Assembly (NCBI GenBank): GCA_002377695.1
Contig: DFQH01000007.1
Span: 242,956 to 306,955, forward strand
Reading direction: 5' to 3'
Length of the DNA stretch: 64,000 bases
Origin: Citromicrobium sp. UBA3494
GTDB taxonomy: Bacteria > Pseudomonadota > Alphaproteobacteria > Sphingomonadales > Sphingomonadaceae
The notes beneath the pieces are model-generated. The model had not been told where the DNA came from. It made no database searches and saw only the letters and a program-made list of their open reading frames with translations. Position 1 is the stretch's first letter. Every line of letters begins with the position of its first letter. Both the position numbers and the translations under genes were made by a program. This document shows, piece after piece, positions 53,852 to 64,000 of this stretch.

Positions 53852-55000
53852 CTACGAATTGTGCGGATCGAATCCCTGAAGAACCCCGACCATGTCGCGC
53901 TGGGCAGGTGTGGGGTGCCAGCCCTTGCGCGTCGTTATCCCGATACCGCGCGCAATCGGCTGGGGCGGATGCTTGCAGGCGAGCGCGCCACTGCGCAGCT
54001 CGAGGCGTATTTGTGCGGGAGACAGGATCGACAGCATGTCCGTGTCGAGCAGCATTTCGCGCGCCGCCAATACCGACCCGCACTCGATGGCCACCGACGG
54101 TGGCGATTGTCCGCCGCTGCCCAGCATGTCCTCCCAGTGGGCGCGTAGCGGTGTGCCCTTCGCCGGAAGGACCCAGCCGTACTGGCGCAGGGTGTCGGGC
54201 CGCAGCGTCTTCTCCCCGGCCAGCGGATGCCCGCTTCGCATCGCGATCATGGGGCGATCGACGAAGACACTGTGCTGATCCAGATCGTCCGCCGGCGGGT
54301 CGCGCATCGCGCCGAGCAGAAGGTCGATATCGCCATCGCGCAGGCGCCCGGAAAGCTCGGCAAAACTGCCTTCGATCACCGCAATCTGCGTGCCGGGACG
54401 CTGGCGCGCGAACGCGACGATCGCCCAGGGGAGCCACTGCGCGCGGGACAGCGGCATGGCGCCGACCACGATACGGCTGCCCGATCGCCCGAGCCAGTCC
54501 GCAACTTCTTCGAAGCCGTTGCGCAATTCCGCCATGGCCAGCCCGAAATTGCGGGCGCGCCGCCTGCCCTTGCGGGTGAGCGAGAGGTGGCGGCCCCTGC
54601 GTTCCACCAGGGTCTCGCCAAGCGCTATCGACAGGTCCCTCGCAGCGCGGTGGAGCGAGGCAGGCGACAGGCCCGAGACCTCCGCAGCCCCTGCGTAGCT
54701 GCCTGTGCGGGCGAGGGCGAGGAAGGCATTGATCTGCGTTGCGGTGACACGCGGCGATCCGATCAGATCCAGCGCGCGCTCGGCTCGCTCGGCAAGCAGC
54801 AGCGCCGGCGGCGTGGGCCGCATCCCGGCTGGTTCTCGCTCGAAAAGCTTGCATCCGACCTGTTCTTCCAGCCGGGCGATGGCCTGCGTCAGGGCTGGCT
54901 GGGTCAGCGCGATGGCGTTCGCGGCCGCAGTCACGCTCCCGCAGCGCACGGTTGCCGCGAATGCAGCGAGGCGCCGGATGTTGGGGGCATGCTTCTCCAT
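53852..55000 (-). CDS. LysR-type regulator with two N-terminal HTH domains
   Basis: 382 residues, about 80 longer than a normal LysR protein. The first HTH (residues 7-60, [20 protein letters not shown] ... [13 protein letters not shown]) is followed by a second complete HTH (about 85-145, [20 protein letters not shown] ... [18 protein letters not shown]), then one substrate-binding domain ([20 protein letters not shown] onward). Divergent from ligK and just upstream of the DUF1932-ligJ-ligC genes, so it is the likely regulator of both arms, presumably sensing a pathway intermediate. Confidence 0.88.
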   Translation of the reverse strand: MEKHAPNIRRLAAFAATVRCGSVTAAANAIALTQPALTQAIARLEEQVGCKLFEREPAGMRPTPPALLLAERAERALDLIGSPRVTATQINAFLALARTGSYAGAAEVSGLSPASLHRAARDLSIALGETLVERRGRHLSLTRKGRRRARNFGLAMAELRNGFEEVADWLGRSGSRIVVGAMPLSRAQWLPWAIVAFARQRPGTQIAVIEGSFAELSGRLRDGDIDLLLGAMRDPPADDLDQHSVFVDRPMIAMRSGHPLAGEKTLRPDTLRQYGWVLPAKGTPLRAHWEDMLGSGGQSPPSVAIECGSVLAAREMLLDTDMLSILSPAQIRLELRSGALACKHPPQPIARGIGITTRKGWHPTPAQRDMVGVLQGFDPHNS

Positions 55001-55167
55001 CCCGTTCCTGCTATCAAAAACTTATGCAACAGCAAACGCCATTGCAGGGTGGGCAGGCGCTGAGGGTCAAAGCGCGTGGTTTGCATTTTCTTATGGCTGG
55101 CCAAGCGTTCGCATTGGCGCACCGGACGGATTCTTCCCAGGTCCTGCTGGCGAAGGAGAAGTTGCAA
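55001..55167. promoter_or_regulatory. Divergent promoter region lysR / ligK
   Basis: 167 bases without a gene. A T-N11-A arrangement, the general LysR-type box, is present at 55012-55024, next to the lysR start; other AT-rich stretches occur near 55080-55100. AAGGAG at 55153-55158 serves ligK. The box assignment is weak because T-N11-A occurs often by chance. Confidence 0.3.
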
Positions 55168-55831
55168 ATGCCCATCGTCGTCCAGAATATCGAGCGTGCC
55201 GATGCAGCCGTGATTGACGGGCTTGCCGAGTGCGGCGTTGCCACGGTGCACGAGGCGCAGGGCCGCAAGGGGCTGCTCGCCCACGATATCCGCCCGATCT
55301 ATGCGGGCGCGCGCATTGCCGGCAGCGCGGTCACGATCAGCGCGCCGCCGGGCGACAACTGGATGGTCCATGTCGCCATCGAGCAGTTGCAGGCGGGCGA
55401 CATCCTGGTGCTCGCGCCCACGAGCCCGTGCATCGATGGCTATTTCGGCGATCTTCTGGCGACCAGCGCGCAGGCGCGGGGGTGCCGCGGCCTCATCATC
55501 GATGCAGGCGTGCGCGATGTGCGCGACCTCAAGGAGATGGAATTTCCGGTCTGGTCCAAGGCGGTCTTCGCGCAAGGGACGGTCAAGAACACGCTGGGCG
55601 ATGTGAACGTGCCGGTCGTTTGCGGGGCCGCTCATATCGAGGCGGGCGATATCATCGTGGCCGATGATGACGGAGTGTGCGTCGTGAAACGGGGCGAGGC
55701 GGAAGAGGTGCTGGAAAAAGCCCGCGCCCGCGAGGCCAACGAGGAAGAGAAGCGGCAACGGCTGGCGGGGGGCGAGCTCGGGCTCGACATGTACGAGATG
55801 CGCGAGCGGCTGGAGCAGCAGGGCCTGCGCT

Positions 55832-55839
<8 letters not shown>
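55168..55839 (+). CDS. ligK: 4-carboxy-4-hydroxy-2-oxoadipate aldolase
   Basis: 223 residues, class II aldolase of the HMG/CHA (RraA-like) family. [42 protein letters not shown], and [17 protein letters not shown] with the metal-site Asp and Arg are typical. Cleaves CHA to pyruvate and oxaloacetate. ATG 55168 follows AAGGAGAAG; an in-frame extension upstream (54952) is within the promoter region. Overlaps ligU by eight bases. Confidence 0.93.
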
Positions 55840-57776
<1,937 letters not shown>

Positions 57777-57846
57777 GGGGATTGATCGGCGACGTACGAT
57801 TGCCGCGCCGATCGAGCGGGACGCGAAGCCAGTCCGCAGGCGCGCG

Positions 57847-59721
57847 CTAACCTTGTTCGATTTCTTCGAGGGCTGCGCCGGCGGCGAGCCATGCCTCTTC
57901 GGCCTCGGCAAGGCTGTCGGCGGCATCGGCACGTTTCCTGAGCAGGTCCTGCATGGCCGATGCGCTGTCCTGCCCGGTCTGCTGCCCGCTGCGTTCGACG
58001 ATCAATCCGTCGAGCCTGGCGACATCGGCTGTCAGCCGCTCGACCGCCTTTTCCGCCTTGCTCAGTTCCGACTTTGCGAAACGCGCCTTGCCCTCGCTGT
58101 TCGCTGCCCGTGATCCGCGAGCCTTCGGGGCGCTGTCGCCACGCTCCTTCTTGGGCTGATTGCGGCCGAGGACCAGATCGATGTAATCCTGCATGCTCCC
58201 GGCATATTCGCGCGCGGTCCCGCCATCGACCAGGATCAGCCGGTCTGCCGTCAGTTCGACCATGTGGCGGTCGTGGCTGATGAGAATGACCGCGCCCGAA
58301 TAATCGTTGATCGCCTGGATCAGCGCCTCGCGCGCATCGACGTCGAGGTGGTTGGTCGGCTCGTCCAGGATCAGCAGATGCGGCGCGTCGCGCGTGATCA
58401 GCGCCAGCGCCAGCCGCGCGCGTTCCCCGCCGGAGAGCTTGTCCACCCGCTGTTGGGCGCGCGGGCCGGAGAACCCGAACCGCCCCAGCTGGGCGCGTAC
58501 CGCGCTCTGCGCAGCGCCTTCCATCGCGCGGTTCATCAGGTCCAGCGGCGTATCCTCGCCCGCCAGTTCCTCCACCTGGTACTGCGTGAAATAACCCACT
58601 TTCAGCCGCCCCGGCGCGTTCACGTCGCCCTCGGCAGCGTCGAGCTGCGATGCCAGCAGCCGCGCCAGTGTGGTCTTGCCGTTGCCGTTGCGGCCCAGCA
58701 GCGCGATGCGGTCGTCCGCCTCGATACGGAAATTCAGCCGCTTCAGGATAGGTGGCGCTTCGCCATAGCCGACCGCCGCCTGTTCGAGGGTAATCATCGG
58801 CGACTTCATTTCCTCCGGGTCGGGGAAATCGAAGCTGAGGCTGGGGTCCTCCATCAGCGCCGCGATGGGTTGCATCTTGGCGAGCATCTTGGCGCGCGAC
58901 TGTGCCTGTTTGGCGGTCGAAGCGCGTGCGCTGTTGCGGGCGACGTAGTCCTGCAACCGGGCGCGCTGCGCATCCTGCGAAGCCTTGGCCGCCGCCAGCT
59001 GCGCCGCGCGTTCGGCCCGCTGCTTCTCGAACGCATCGTAGCCGCCGGGATAGAGCGTCAGCTGGCCGCCCTGCAGGTGCAGGATGTGATCGACCACCTT
59101 GTTCAGCAGGTCGCGTTCGTGGCTGATGACCACCAGTGTTGCCGGGTAGGACTTGAGGAAGTTCTCGAGCCACAGGGTCGCTTCCAGATCGAGGTGGTTG
59201 GAAGGCTCGTCCAGCAGCAGGATGTCGGGTTCGGAAAACAGCAGCGCGCCAAGCGCGATGCGCATCTTCCACCCGCCCGAAAAGCTGTCCACCGGGCGCT
59301 GCTGCATCTCCTCGTCGAAGCCCAGGCCGTTGAGGATTTTGGCCGCGCGCGCCGGGGCGCTGTAGGCGTCGATGGCCAGCAGGCGATCGTGTACGTCGCC
59401 CATCCGGTCCATGTCGGTGCAGGTTTCCAGTTCCTCGAGCAGTGCCGCGCGCTCCGTAGCCGAGGCCAGCACGACCTCTTCGGGCGTCAGATCGCCGCTG
59501 GGCGCTTCCTGCGCGATATAGCCGATGCGCGAGCGCGAGGGTTTGGTCACTTCGCCGTCGTCGGGTTCGATCTCGCCGATCAGCGCCTTCATCAGCGTGG
59601 ACTTGCCCGCGCCATTGCGCCCGATCAGGCCGACGCGCGCGCCCACCGGCACGGTCGCGCTCGCGCGTTCGAGAATGGGCCGTCCGCCCAGCCGCACTGT
59701 GACACCGTCGATGGTAAGCAT
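57847..59721 (-). CDS. ABC-F family ATPase (YheS/Uup-like)
   Basis: 624 residues, two ABC domains and no membrane segment. Walker A GRNGAGKST and GRNGNGKTT; signatures FSGGWKMRIALGALL and LSGGERARLALALI; Walker B ILLLDEPSNHLD and LILDEPTNHLD. The linker between domains (about 230-290) is long and charged, and a C-terminal coiled coil rich in Glu/Lys/Ala follows the second domain, as in YheS and Uup. ABC-F proteins act on ribosomes; the exact subtype cannot be fixed. Confidence 0.93.
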   Translation of the reverse strand: MLTIDGVTVRLGGRPILERASATVPVGARVGLIGRNGAGKSTLMKALIGEIEPDDGEVTKPSRSRIGYIAQEAPSGDLTPEEVVLASATERAALLEELETCTDMDRMGDVHDRLLAIDAYSAPARAAKILNGLGFDEEMQQRPVDSFSGGWKMRIALGALLFSEPDILLLDEPSNHLDLEATLWLENFLKSYPATLVVISHERDLLNKVVDHILHLQGGQLTLYPGGYDAFEKQRAERAAQLAAAKASQDAQRARLQDYVARNSARASTAKQAQSRAKMLAKMQPIAALMEDPSLSFDFPDPEEMKSPMITLEQAAVGYGEAPPILKRLNFRIEADDRIALLGRNGNGKTTLARLLASQLDAAEGDVNAPGRLKVGYFTQYQVEELAGEDTPLDLMNRAMEGAAQSAVRAQLGRFGFSGPRAQQRVDKLSGGERARLALALITRDAPHLLILDEPTNHLDVDAREALIQAINDYSGAVILISHDRHMVELTADRLILVDGGTAREYAGSMQDYIDLVLGRNQPKKERGDSAPKARGSRAANSEGKARFAKSELSKAEKAVERLTADVARLDGLIVERSGQQTGQDSASAMQDLLRKRADAADSLAEAEEAWLAAGAALEEIEQG

Positions 59722-59819
59722 GCGCGCGCCCCTAGCAGCACTTTCTCACGGTCCCAAAGACCTGAATCGAAGGGACCGGGAATTGCGCCGAAATTGTGCG
59801 AGCGGAGAGGGCCGGGACC

Positions 59820-60902
59820 CTAGTGGCGGCGCAGCGTGGCCTGTCCGAGCCGCTGGAGCAGCGTCGAGAGCGAACCGTAATTCGCTTGCGGATAGGCCGA
59901 AGACTCGGGCAGCGCTGCGCTCAGCCGACGGTGCGCCTCGGGCAGCGAGTGATAGGGCAGCCGGGGCAGCAGGTGATGCAGCGCGTGAAAACGCAGGCCC
60001 ACCGGGGCCCACAACACGCCCGGGAAGGCGGCGGGCACGTTGGTGCTGTCACGATACTGGTCGGTCAGCGACAATTGCCCGCCATCATTCTCCCACAGGT
60101 GGGCGACCAGCGTGCGGGTCTGGTTGAGCAGCGCAACACCGGCGACAACAGCGCAATACAGCGCAAAGGCGCGCAGTGGCAGAATGCCCAGTGCGGTGGT
60201 CGCCAGGATAGTGACGGCGACCACGCTGGCTGCCGCCTCCTGCACCTTCCAGCGGCGCGCAAAGTCTCCCTCGGGCGCGGGGCGGTGATAGGCGGGGTTC
60301 ACCTCGAGCGCGGAGAAACGCTCCACGATCACGCGGCGCAGCGGCGGGATGACCCATGACAGCGGCCCCAGAATGCCAAAGCGCAGGAACATCAGCGCGG
60401 GCATCGCCACCGCGGCAATCGTGAACAGCGGCAGCGTCCAAGGGCGCATGTGCGCGAGCGGCAGATATTCGGGATCGCGTTCCGTCCCGTAGTGGGCGCG
60501 CGAGTGGTGAACCGCGTGAATGCCTTCGTAGAGGAAAGAGGGCAGCATCAGCGGCGCGCCCACCCCCATGTTCCACGCGAGCCGGAATCCGGGCAGCTTG
60601 CGGTGATCGAGATGGGTAATCTCATGGATGAACAGCGCCGCGCGATACAGCGTCAGGATCGAGAGCAGCACGAGCGCGGCGGTCAGCCACGCATTGCCGC
60701 TCGCAATCGCGCCGAGCAGCGCGGCATAGCCGATCGCCGCCGAACCGAAGCAATCGCCCCAGTACATCGCCGGGTTGGGCGTATGCAGGTCGCGCGTCAG
60801 CATGGCTGCCTGACGCAGCATCTGCTTGTCCTCTTGTCCGGGGGCGGGCGCTAGCAGCATGGTGTCTTCGCTCTTGTGCGTGGTGAGGTGGATACTTGCC
60901 AT
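59820..60902 (-). CDS. Membrane fatty-acid desaturase
   Basis: 360 residues. Three histidine boxes: HEITHLDH (first), HAVHHSRAHYG (second, HxxHH) and HALHHLLPRLPYH (third, HxxHH), between pairs of hydrophobic segments: the di-iron desaturase/hydroxylase pattern. The ATG at 60902 lies two bases after the ubiM stop (TGATCATG), so the two are probably one message. A second Met at residue 15 may be the true start. Regioselectivity is unknown. Confidence 0.87.
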   Translation of the reverse strand: MASIHLTTHKSEDTMLLAPAPGQEDKQMLRQAAMLTRDLHTPNPAMYWGDCFGSAAIGYAALLGAIASGNAWLTAALVLLSILTLYRAALFIHEITHLDHRKLPGFRLAWNMGVGAPLMLPSFLYEGIHAVHHSRAHYGTERDPEYLPLAHMRPWTLPLFTIAAVAMPALMFLRFGILGPLSWVIPPLRRVIVERFSALEVNPAYHRPAPEGDFARRWKVQEAAASVVAVTILATTALGILPLRAFALYCAVVAGVALLNQTRTLVAHLWENDGGQLSLTDQYRDSTNVPAAFPGVLWAPVGLRFHALHHLLPRLPYHSLPEAHRRLSAALPESSAYPQANYGSLSTLLQRLGQATLRRH

Positions 60903-60904
60903 GA

Positions 60905-62077
60905 TCAGTGGCGCAGCAGCAATCGGGTTATGGCGGTGTTGAGGGGGCCAATGCGCGCAGCTGCCCCCAGCGCGGCCCGCCGCGCGACATGCGCGCGCGG
61001 GCTCTCCGCCGTATATAGGTGCACCAGAAGATTGGTGCCACTGTAAAGCGGACGCGTGGCGAGCCGATGGCGTGCCTCGTAGCGTCGCAGCAAGAGTGGC
61101 GAGGCGATGGGACGGTGCTTTTGCGCGGCATCGCGCACCAGCCCGGCGAGCGTTGCCGCCGATTGCAGGCCCAGGTTGAAACCATGCGCGGTGACCGGAT
61201 GCATCCCTACCGCCGCATCCCCGATCAGCGCCGCACTGTCGCTGGCGAAGTGCCGGGCATAGGTGGTCGCCAGCGGATAGACGTGCGGGCCGGACACGAA
61301 GCGCATGGTGCCAAGGCGGCGCTCGAACCGGTCTTCGATCTCTGCCGCGAGCACTTCGGGCGGGTAGGCCGCGATCCGCTCGATCGTGGCGCTCGGCAGG
61401 GTCAGCACGGCGGACGACTCGTGCTCGCCCAGCGGCAGCATCGCGATTGTCTGCCCGTGGCCGAACCACTCGGTCGCCAGCCCGTGATTGGGCCGCTCGT
61501 GCGACAGCCGCGCGACCAGCATCGACTTGCCCAGCCGGTTGATCTCCGCAGAAATGCCCAGCTGTTCGCGGACCGCAGAAAAGCGAGAATCGGCGGCGAC
61601 GAGCAGCCGCGCGGTCAGGGTGCGCCCGTCGGCCAGCGTCACCCGCGCACCCGCCCTGTCGGCATGCACATGCTCGACCCCGGTGCTCGCCATCAGGGTG
61701 ACGCCATCCTGCCCGTCCATTGCCGCGAACAGGCTCTGGCGGATCAGATGGTTAGAAACGAGGCAGCCAAGCCGGTCTTGCTCCCCCCCGTCGGGGTCGA
61801 AGCCGAGCGCGAGCGGAGAGCGGCCATTATAGACCCGCGCGGCGCGCAGCGCGAAGATCTCGTCGGGTGGAATCCTGCCCCACGCGCCGAGCTTTTCCAG
61901 CGTGGCGACCGATCGGTGGGTGAGCGCGATTTCCCGCCCGTCGACCGGCGGGGCGGCCAGCACGTCTGCTGGCTGACGCTCGACCAGCGCGATGCTCAGC
62001 CCGCTGTCTGCCAGCGCTCGGGTAAAGGCCAGGCCGGCGGGCCCGGCCCCGACCACGATGATGTCGAAATCGTGCAT
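60905..62077 (-). CDS. ubiM: UbiM-like ubiquinone-synthesis FAD hydroxylase
   Basis: 390 residues of the UbiH/UbiF/UbiM flavin monooxygenases. IIVVGAGPAGLAFTRALADSG, GREIALTHRSVATLEKLGAW, LGCLVSNHLIRQSLF, DSRFSAVREQLGI and GDAAVGMHPVTAHGFNLGLQ in order. The NHLIR and WGRIP-like stretches resemble UbiM, a broad-position hydroxylase of the ubiquinone ring in Neisseria and some alphaproteobacteria; UbiH/L remain possible. ATG 62077 rather than 62098. Divergent from recQ. Confidence 0.8.
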   Translation of the reverse strand: MHDFDIIVVGAGPAGLAFTRALADSGLSIALVERQPADVLAAPPVDGREIALTHRSVATLEKLGAWGRIPPDEIFALRAARVYNGRSPLALGFDPDGGEQDRLGCLVSNHLIRQSLFAAMDGQDGVTLMASTGVEHVHADRAGARVTLADGRTLTARLLVAADSRFSAVREQLGISAEINRLGKSMLVARLSHERPNHGLATEWFGHGQTIAMLPLGEHESSAVLTLPSATIERIAAYPPEVLAAEIEDRFERRLGTMRFVSGPHVYPLATTYARHFASDSAALIGDAAVGMHPVTAHGFNLGLQSAATLAGLVRDAAQKHRPIASPLLLRRYEARHRLATRPLYSGTNLLVHLYTAESPRAHVARRAALGAAARIGPLNTAITRLLLRH

Positions 62078-62211
62078 TGCTGTATCCCTGCATCGCATGT
62101 TTCAGGCGGCGCTAGCGGGGCTGCGGCGCGCTGGCATTGCGCGAGATCAACTCGGGATTGTCGCGGGGTCAGCGCTTCTCTGGTCTCGTTCGATCTGGCA
62201 TGGCCGCTAGC

Positions 62212-64000
62212 ATGACCGCCCAAACGCGCACCTCCGGCTCGATCGCCGAAGAAGCCCCGCAACTGCTGGACAAGCTGCACAAAGTCTTCGGCTTCCGCTC
62301 GTTCCGCGGCGTGCAGCAGCAGGTCGTCGACCGGGTGATGGCGGGCCAGTCCACGCTGGCGGTGATGCCGACGGGCGCGGGCAAGTCGCTGACCTACCAG
62401 CTGCCTGCCACGATGCTGGAGGGGACCTGCGTGGTCATCAGCCCGCTGATCGCGCTGATGCACGACCAGCTGCGCAGCGCGAGCGCCAACGGCATCCGCG
62501 CCGCCACGCTGACCAGCGCGGACGAGAACCGCGCCGAGACGGTCCAGCGGCTACGCGCGGGCGAGCTCGATCTGCTGTATGTCGCGCCCGAACGCGCGAG
62601 CCAGAGCCATTTCCGCGATCTGCTCTCGCAATGCCGCATATCGCTGTTCGCGATCGACGAAGCGCATTGCGTGTCCGAATGGGGGCACGACTTCAGGCCC
62701 GACTACCGCCTGCTACGCCCGCTGATGGACCAGTTCGCCGATGTGCCGCGCCTCGCGCTGACTGCGACGGCGGATGCGCACACCCGGTCCGACATCCTGA
62801 CCCAGCTCGGGATCGCACCCGAGGGGCTGATCGTCGCCGGGTTCGACCGTCCGAACATCCGTTACTCCATCCGCCCGCGCGATTCGCTGACGCAGCAGTT
62901 GCGCCGCCTTCTCGCCGACAATCCCGGGCCGGGCATCGTCTACGCGCAGACCCGCGCCGCGACCGAGAGGCTGGCGGAGTCCCTGTCCGACGGGACGCGC
63001 GAAGTGCGCTGTTATCATGCGGGCCTGCCGCCCGAGGTGCGCGCTGCGAACCAGGCAGCGTTCGTCGCGAGCGAAAACATGGTGATCTGCGCCACGGTCG
63101 CCTTCGGCATGGGAATCGACAAGCCGGACGTGCGCTTCGTCGCGCATGCGGGGCTGCCGAAGTCGATCGAGTCCTACTATCAGGAAACAGGCAGGGCGGG
63201 GCGCGACGGCGACCCGTCGGCGGCGCATCTGTTCTGGGGCGCGGACGATTTCGCGCGGGCACGCATGCGGATCGCAGAGGTGGGCGAGGCGCGCCAGCAG
63301 GGCGAACGCACGCGGCTGGCGGCGCTGGGCGCGCTGGTCGAGACCGCAGGATGCCGCCGCGCGATCCTGCTGCGCCATTTCGGGGAGAACCCTCCCGAGA
63401 CCTGTGGCAATTGCGACAATTGCCTGAACCCGCCCAAATCGGTCGACGCTACGGTCGTGGCGCAGAAATATCTCTCCGCAGTGGCGCGCACGCGGCAGAT
63501 GTACGGCGCAGGCTATGTCGAGAGCATCCTCACCGGCCAGTCGAGCGAACGCAGCCGAGCACAGGGGCACGACAAGCTGTCGGTCTTCGGGATCGTCGAG
63601 GGCGAGGAAGCCGCGCTGCTCAAGCCCGTCCACCGCGCGCTGCTGGTGCGCGGGGCCTTGCTGCCGACCGAGCATGGCGGAATGATGCTGGGCCCGGAAG
63701 CGCGCGGGTTCCTCAAGGGGGAGGAGCCGCTCGATCTGGTCATCCCGCCAAAGCGGAGCGGCGGCAGGGGCCGCGGCCGCGGGGGCGGATCGGGCCAGGC
63801 ACTCAACCCCGTGGGCGATCCGCTGTTCGATGCCTTGCGCGAATTGCGGCGCGATCTGGCGAAGGAAAACCAGGTCCCGCCTTACGTCATCTTCCACGAT
63901 TCGGTGCTGCGCGACATGGCCGGGCTGCGTCCGCGGACACTCGCCCTGCTGGGCGAGCTGCCGGGTATCGGGGCGAAGAAGCTGGAAGCCTATGGCGACG
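62212..64000 (+). CDS. recQ: ATP-dependent DNA helicase RecQ, 3' end cut by window edge
   Basis: About 596 residues visible, incomplete at the C-terminus. Q-motif region VFGFRSFRGVQQQVVDRVM, Walker A MPTGAGKSLTYQLPA, DEAH box FAIDEAHCVSEWGHDF, helicase motif VI GRAGRDG, zinc-binding CGNCDNC, RQC domain, a Gly/Arg-rich linker (GGRGRGRGGGSG) and the first part of an HRDC domain (VIFHDSVLRDMAGLRP) at the window end. Start ATG 62212; an in-frame ATG at 62200 is equally possible. Confidence 0.95.
   Translation, partial: MTAQTRTSGSIAEEAPQLLDKLHKVFGFRSFRGVQQQVVDRVMAGQSTLAVMPTGAGKSLTYQLPATMLEGTCVVISPLIALMHDQLRSASANGIRAATLTSADENRAETVQRLRAGELDLLYVAPERASQSHFRDLLSQCRISLFAIDEAHCVSEWGHDFRPDYRLLRPLMDQFADVPRLALTATADAHTRSDILTQLGIAPEGLIVAGFDRPNIRYSIRPRDSLTQQLRRLLADNPGPGIVYAQTRAATERLAESLSDGTREVRCYHAGLPPEVRAANQAAFVASENMVICATVAFGMGIDKPDVRFVAHAGLPKSIESYYQETGRAGRDGDPSAAHLFWGADDFARARMRIAEVGEARQQGERTRLAALGALVETAGCRRAILLRHFGENPPETCGNCDNCLNPPKSVDATVVAQKYLSAVARTRQMYGAGYVESILTGQSSERSRAQGHDKLSVFGIVEGEEAALLKPVHRALLVRGALLPTEHGGMMLGPEARGFLKGEEPLDLVIPPKRSGGRGRGRGGGSGQALNPVGDPLFDALRELRRDLAKENQVPPYVIFHDSVLRDMAGLRPRTLALLGELPGIGAKKLEAYGD

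Overview
The window is one contiguous piece of a high-GC alphaproteobacterial chromosome, most likely a sphingomonad of the Erythrobacter type. This is inferred from a GcrA cell-cycle regulator, a serC-serA-hisZ-purA grouping with a serC leader RNA, a UbiM-type ubiquinone hydroxylase, and protocatechuate 4,5-cleavage genes of the LigI/J/K/U/C type known from sphingomonads. No species can be named from the sequence. Coding density is very high, many neighbours overlap as ATGA or TGATG, and no gene-free stretch exceeds 300 bases.

Layout. 1-16.6 kb: partial rarA, a glycosyltransferase, serC and serA, hisZ, an aldo/keto reductase plus flavodoxin-fold reductase pair on the other strand, purA, a winged-helix regulator behind a large inverted repeat, then the minus-strand run argH, lptM-like lipoprotein, lysA and a siroheme-synthase-like dehydrogenase, a TlpA-like thioredoxin and an FAD monooxygenase. 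16.6-25 kb: tRNA-Val, asparaginase, a truA-led coupled operon, fmt, recR, def, a Cys-rich copper-storage-like protein and rmuC. 25.1-38.3 kb: the translation and RNA operon rimP-nusA-ylxR-infB-thioesterase-rbfA, then tdk-truB-rpsO-pnp. It is decorated with palindromic repeats and split by a minus-strand abgT. 38.3-43 kb: alcohol dehydrogenase, methyltransferase, gcrA, ABC-2 permease, hspQ.

43.1-45.1 kb: a tRNA-Ser(CGA) gene with a P4-type integrase and an AlpA-like regulator next to it. This remnant element ends inside a TonB-dependent receptor whose 3' end is missing. 47.5-57.8 kb: an aromatic-acid catabolic island with an MFS transporter, PobA, LigC, LigJ, LigK, LigU and LigI, a LysR regulator with two N-terminal helix-turn-helix domains, and two extra oxidoreductases. 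Together these would take 4-hydroxybenzoate to protocatechuate and take the 4,5-cleavage product to pyruvate plus oxaloacetate. The ring-opening dioxygenase LigAB is not in the window. 57.8-64 kb: an ABC-F ATPase, a fatty-acid desaturase coupled to UbiM, and a partial recQ.

No CRISPR array, complete prophage, transposase or recognisable defence system was seen. The least ordinary items are the double-HTH regulator of the lig cluster, the lig cluster without ligAB but with a DUF1932 dehydrogenase, the palindrome-bearing in-frame insert in truB, the inverted pair of 130-bp palindromic elements around the thioesterase-rbfA pair, and the receptor/integrase junction.
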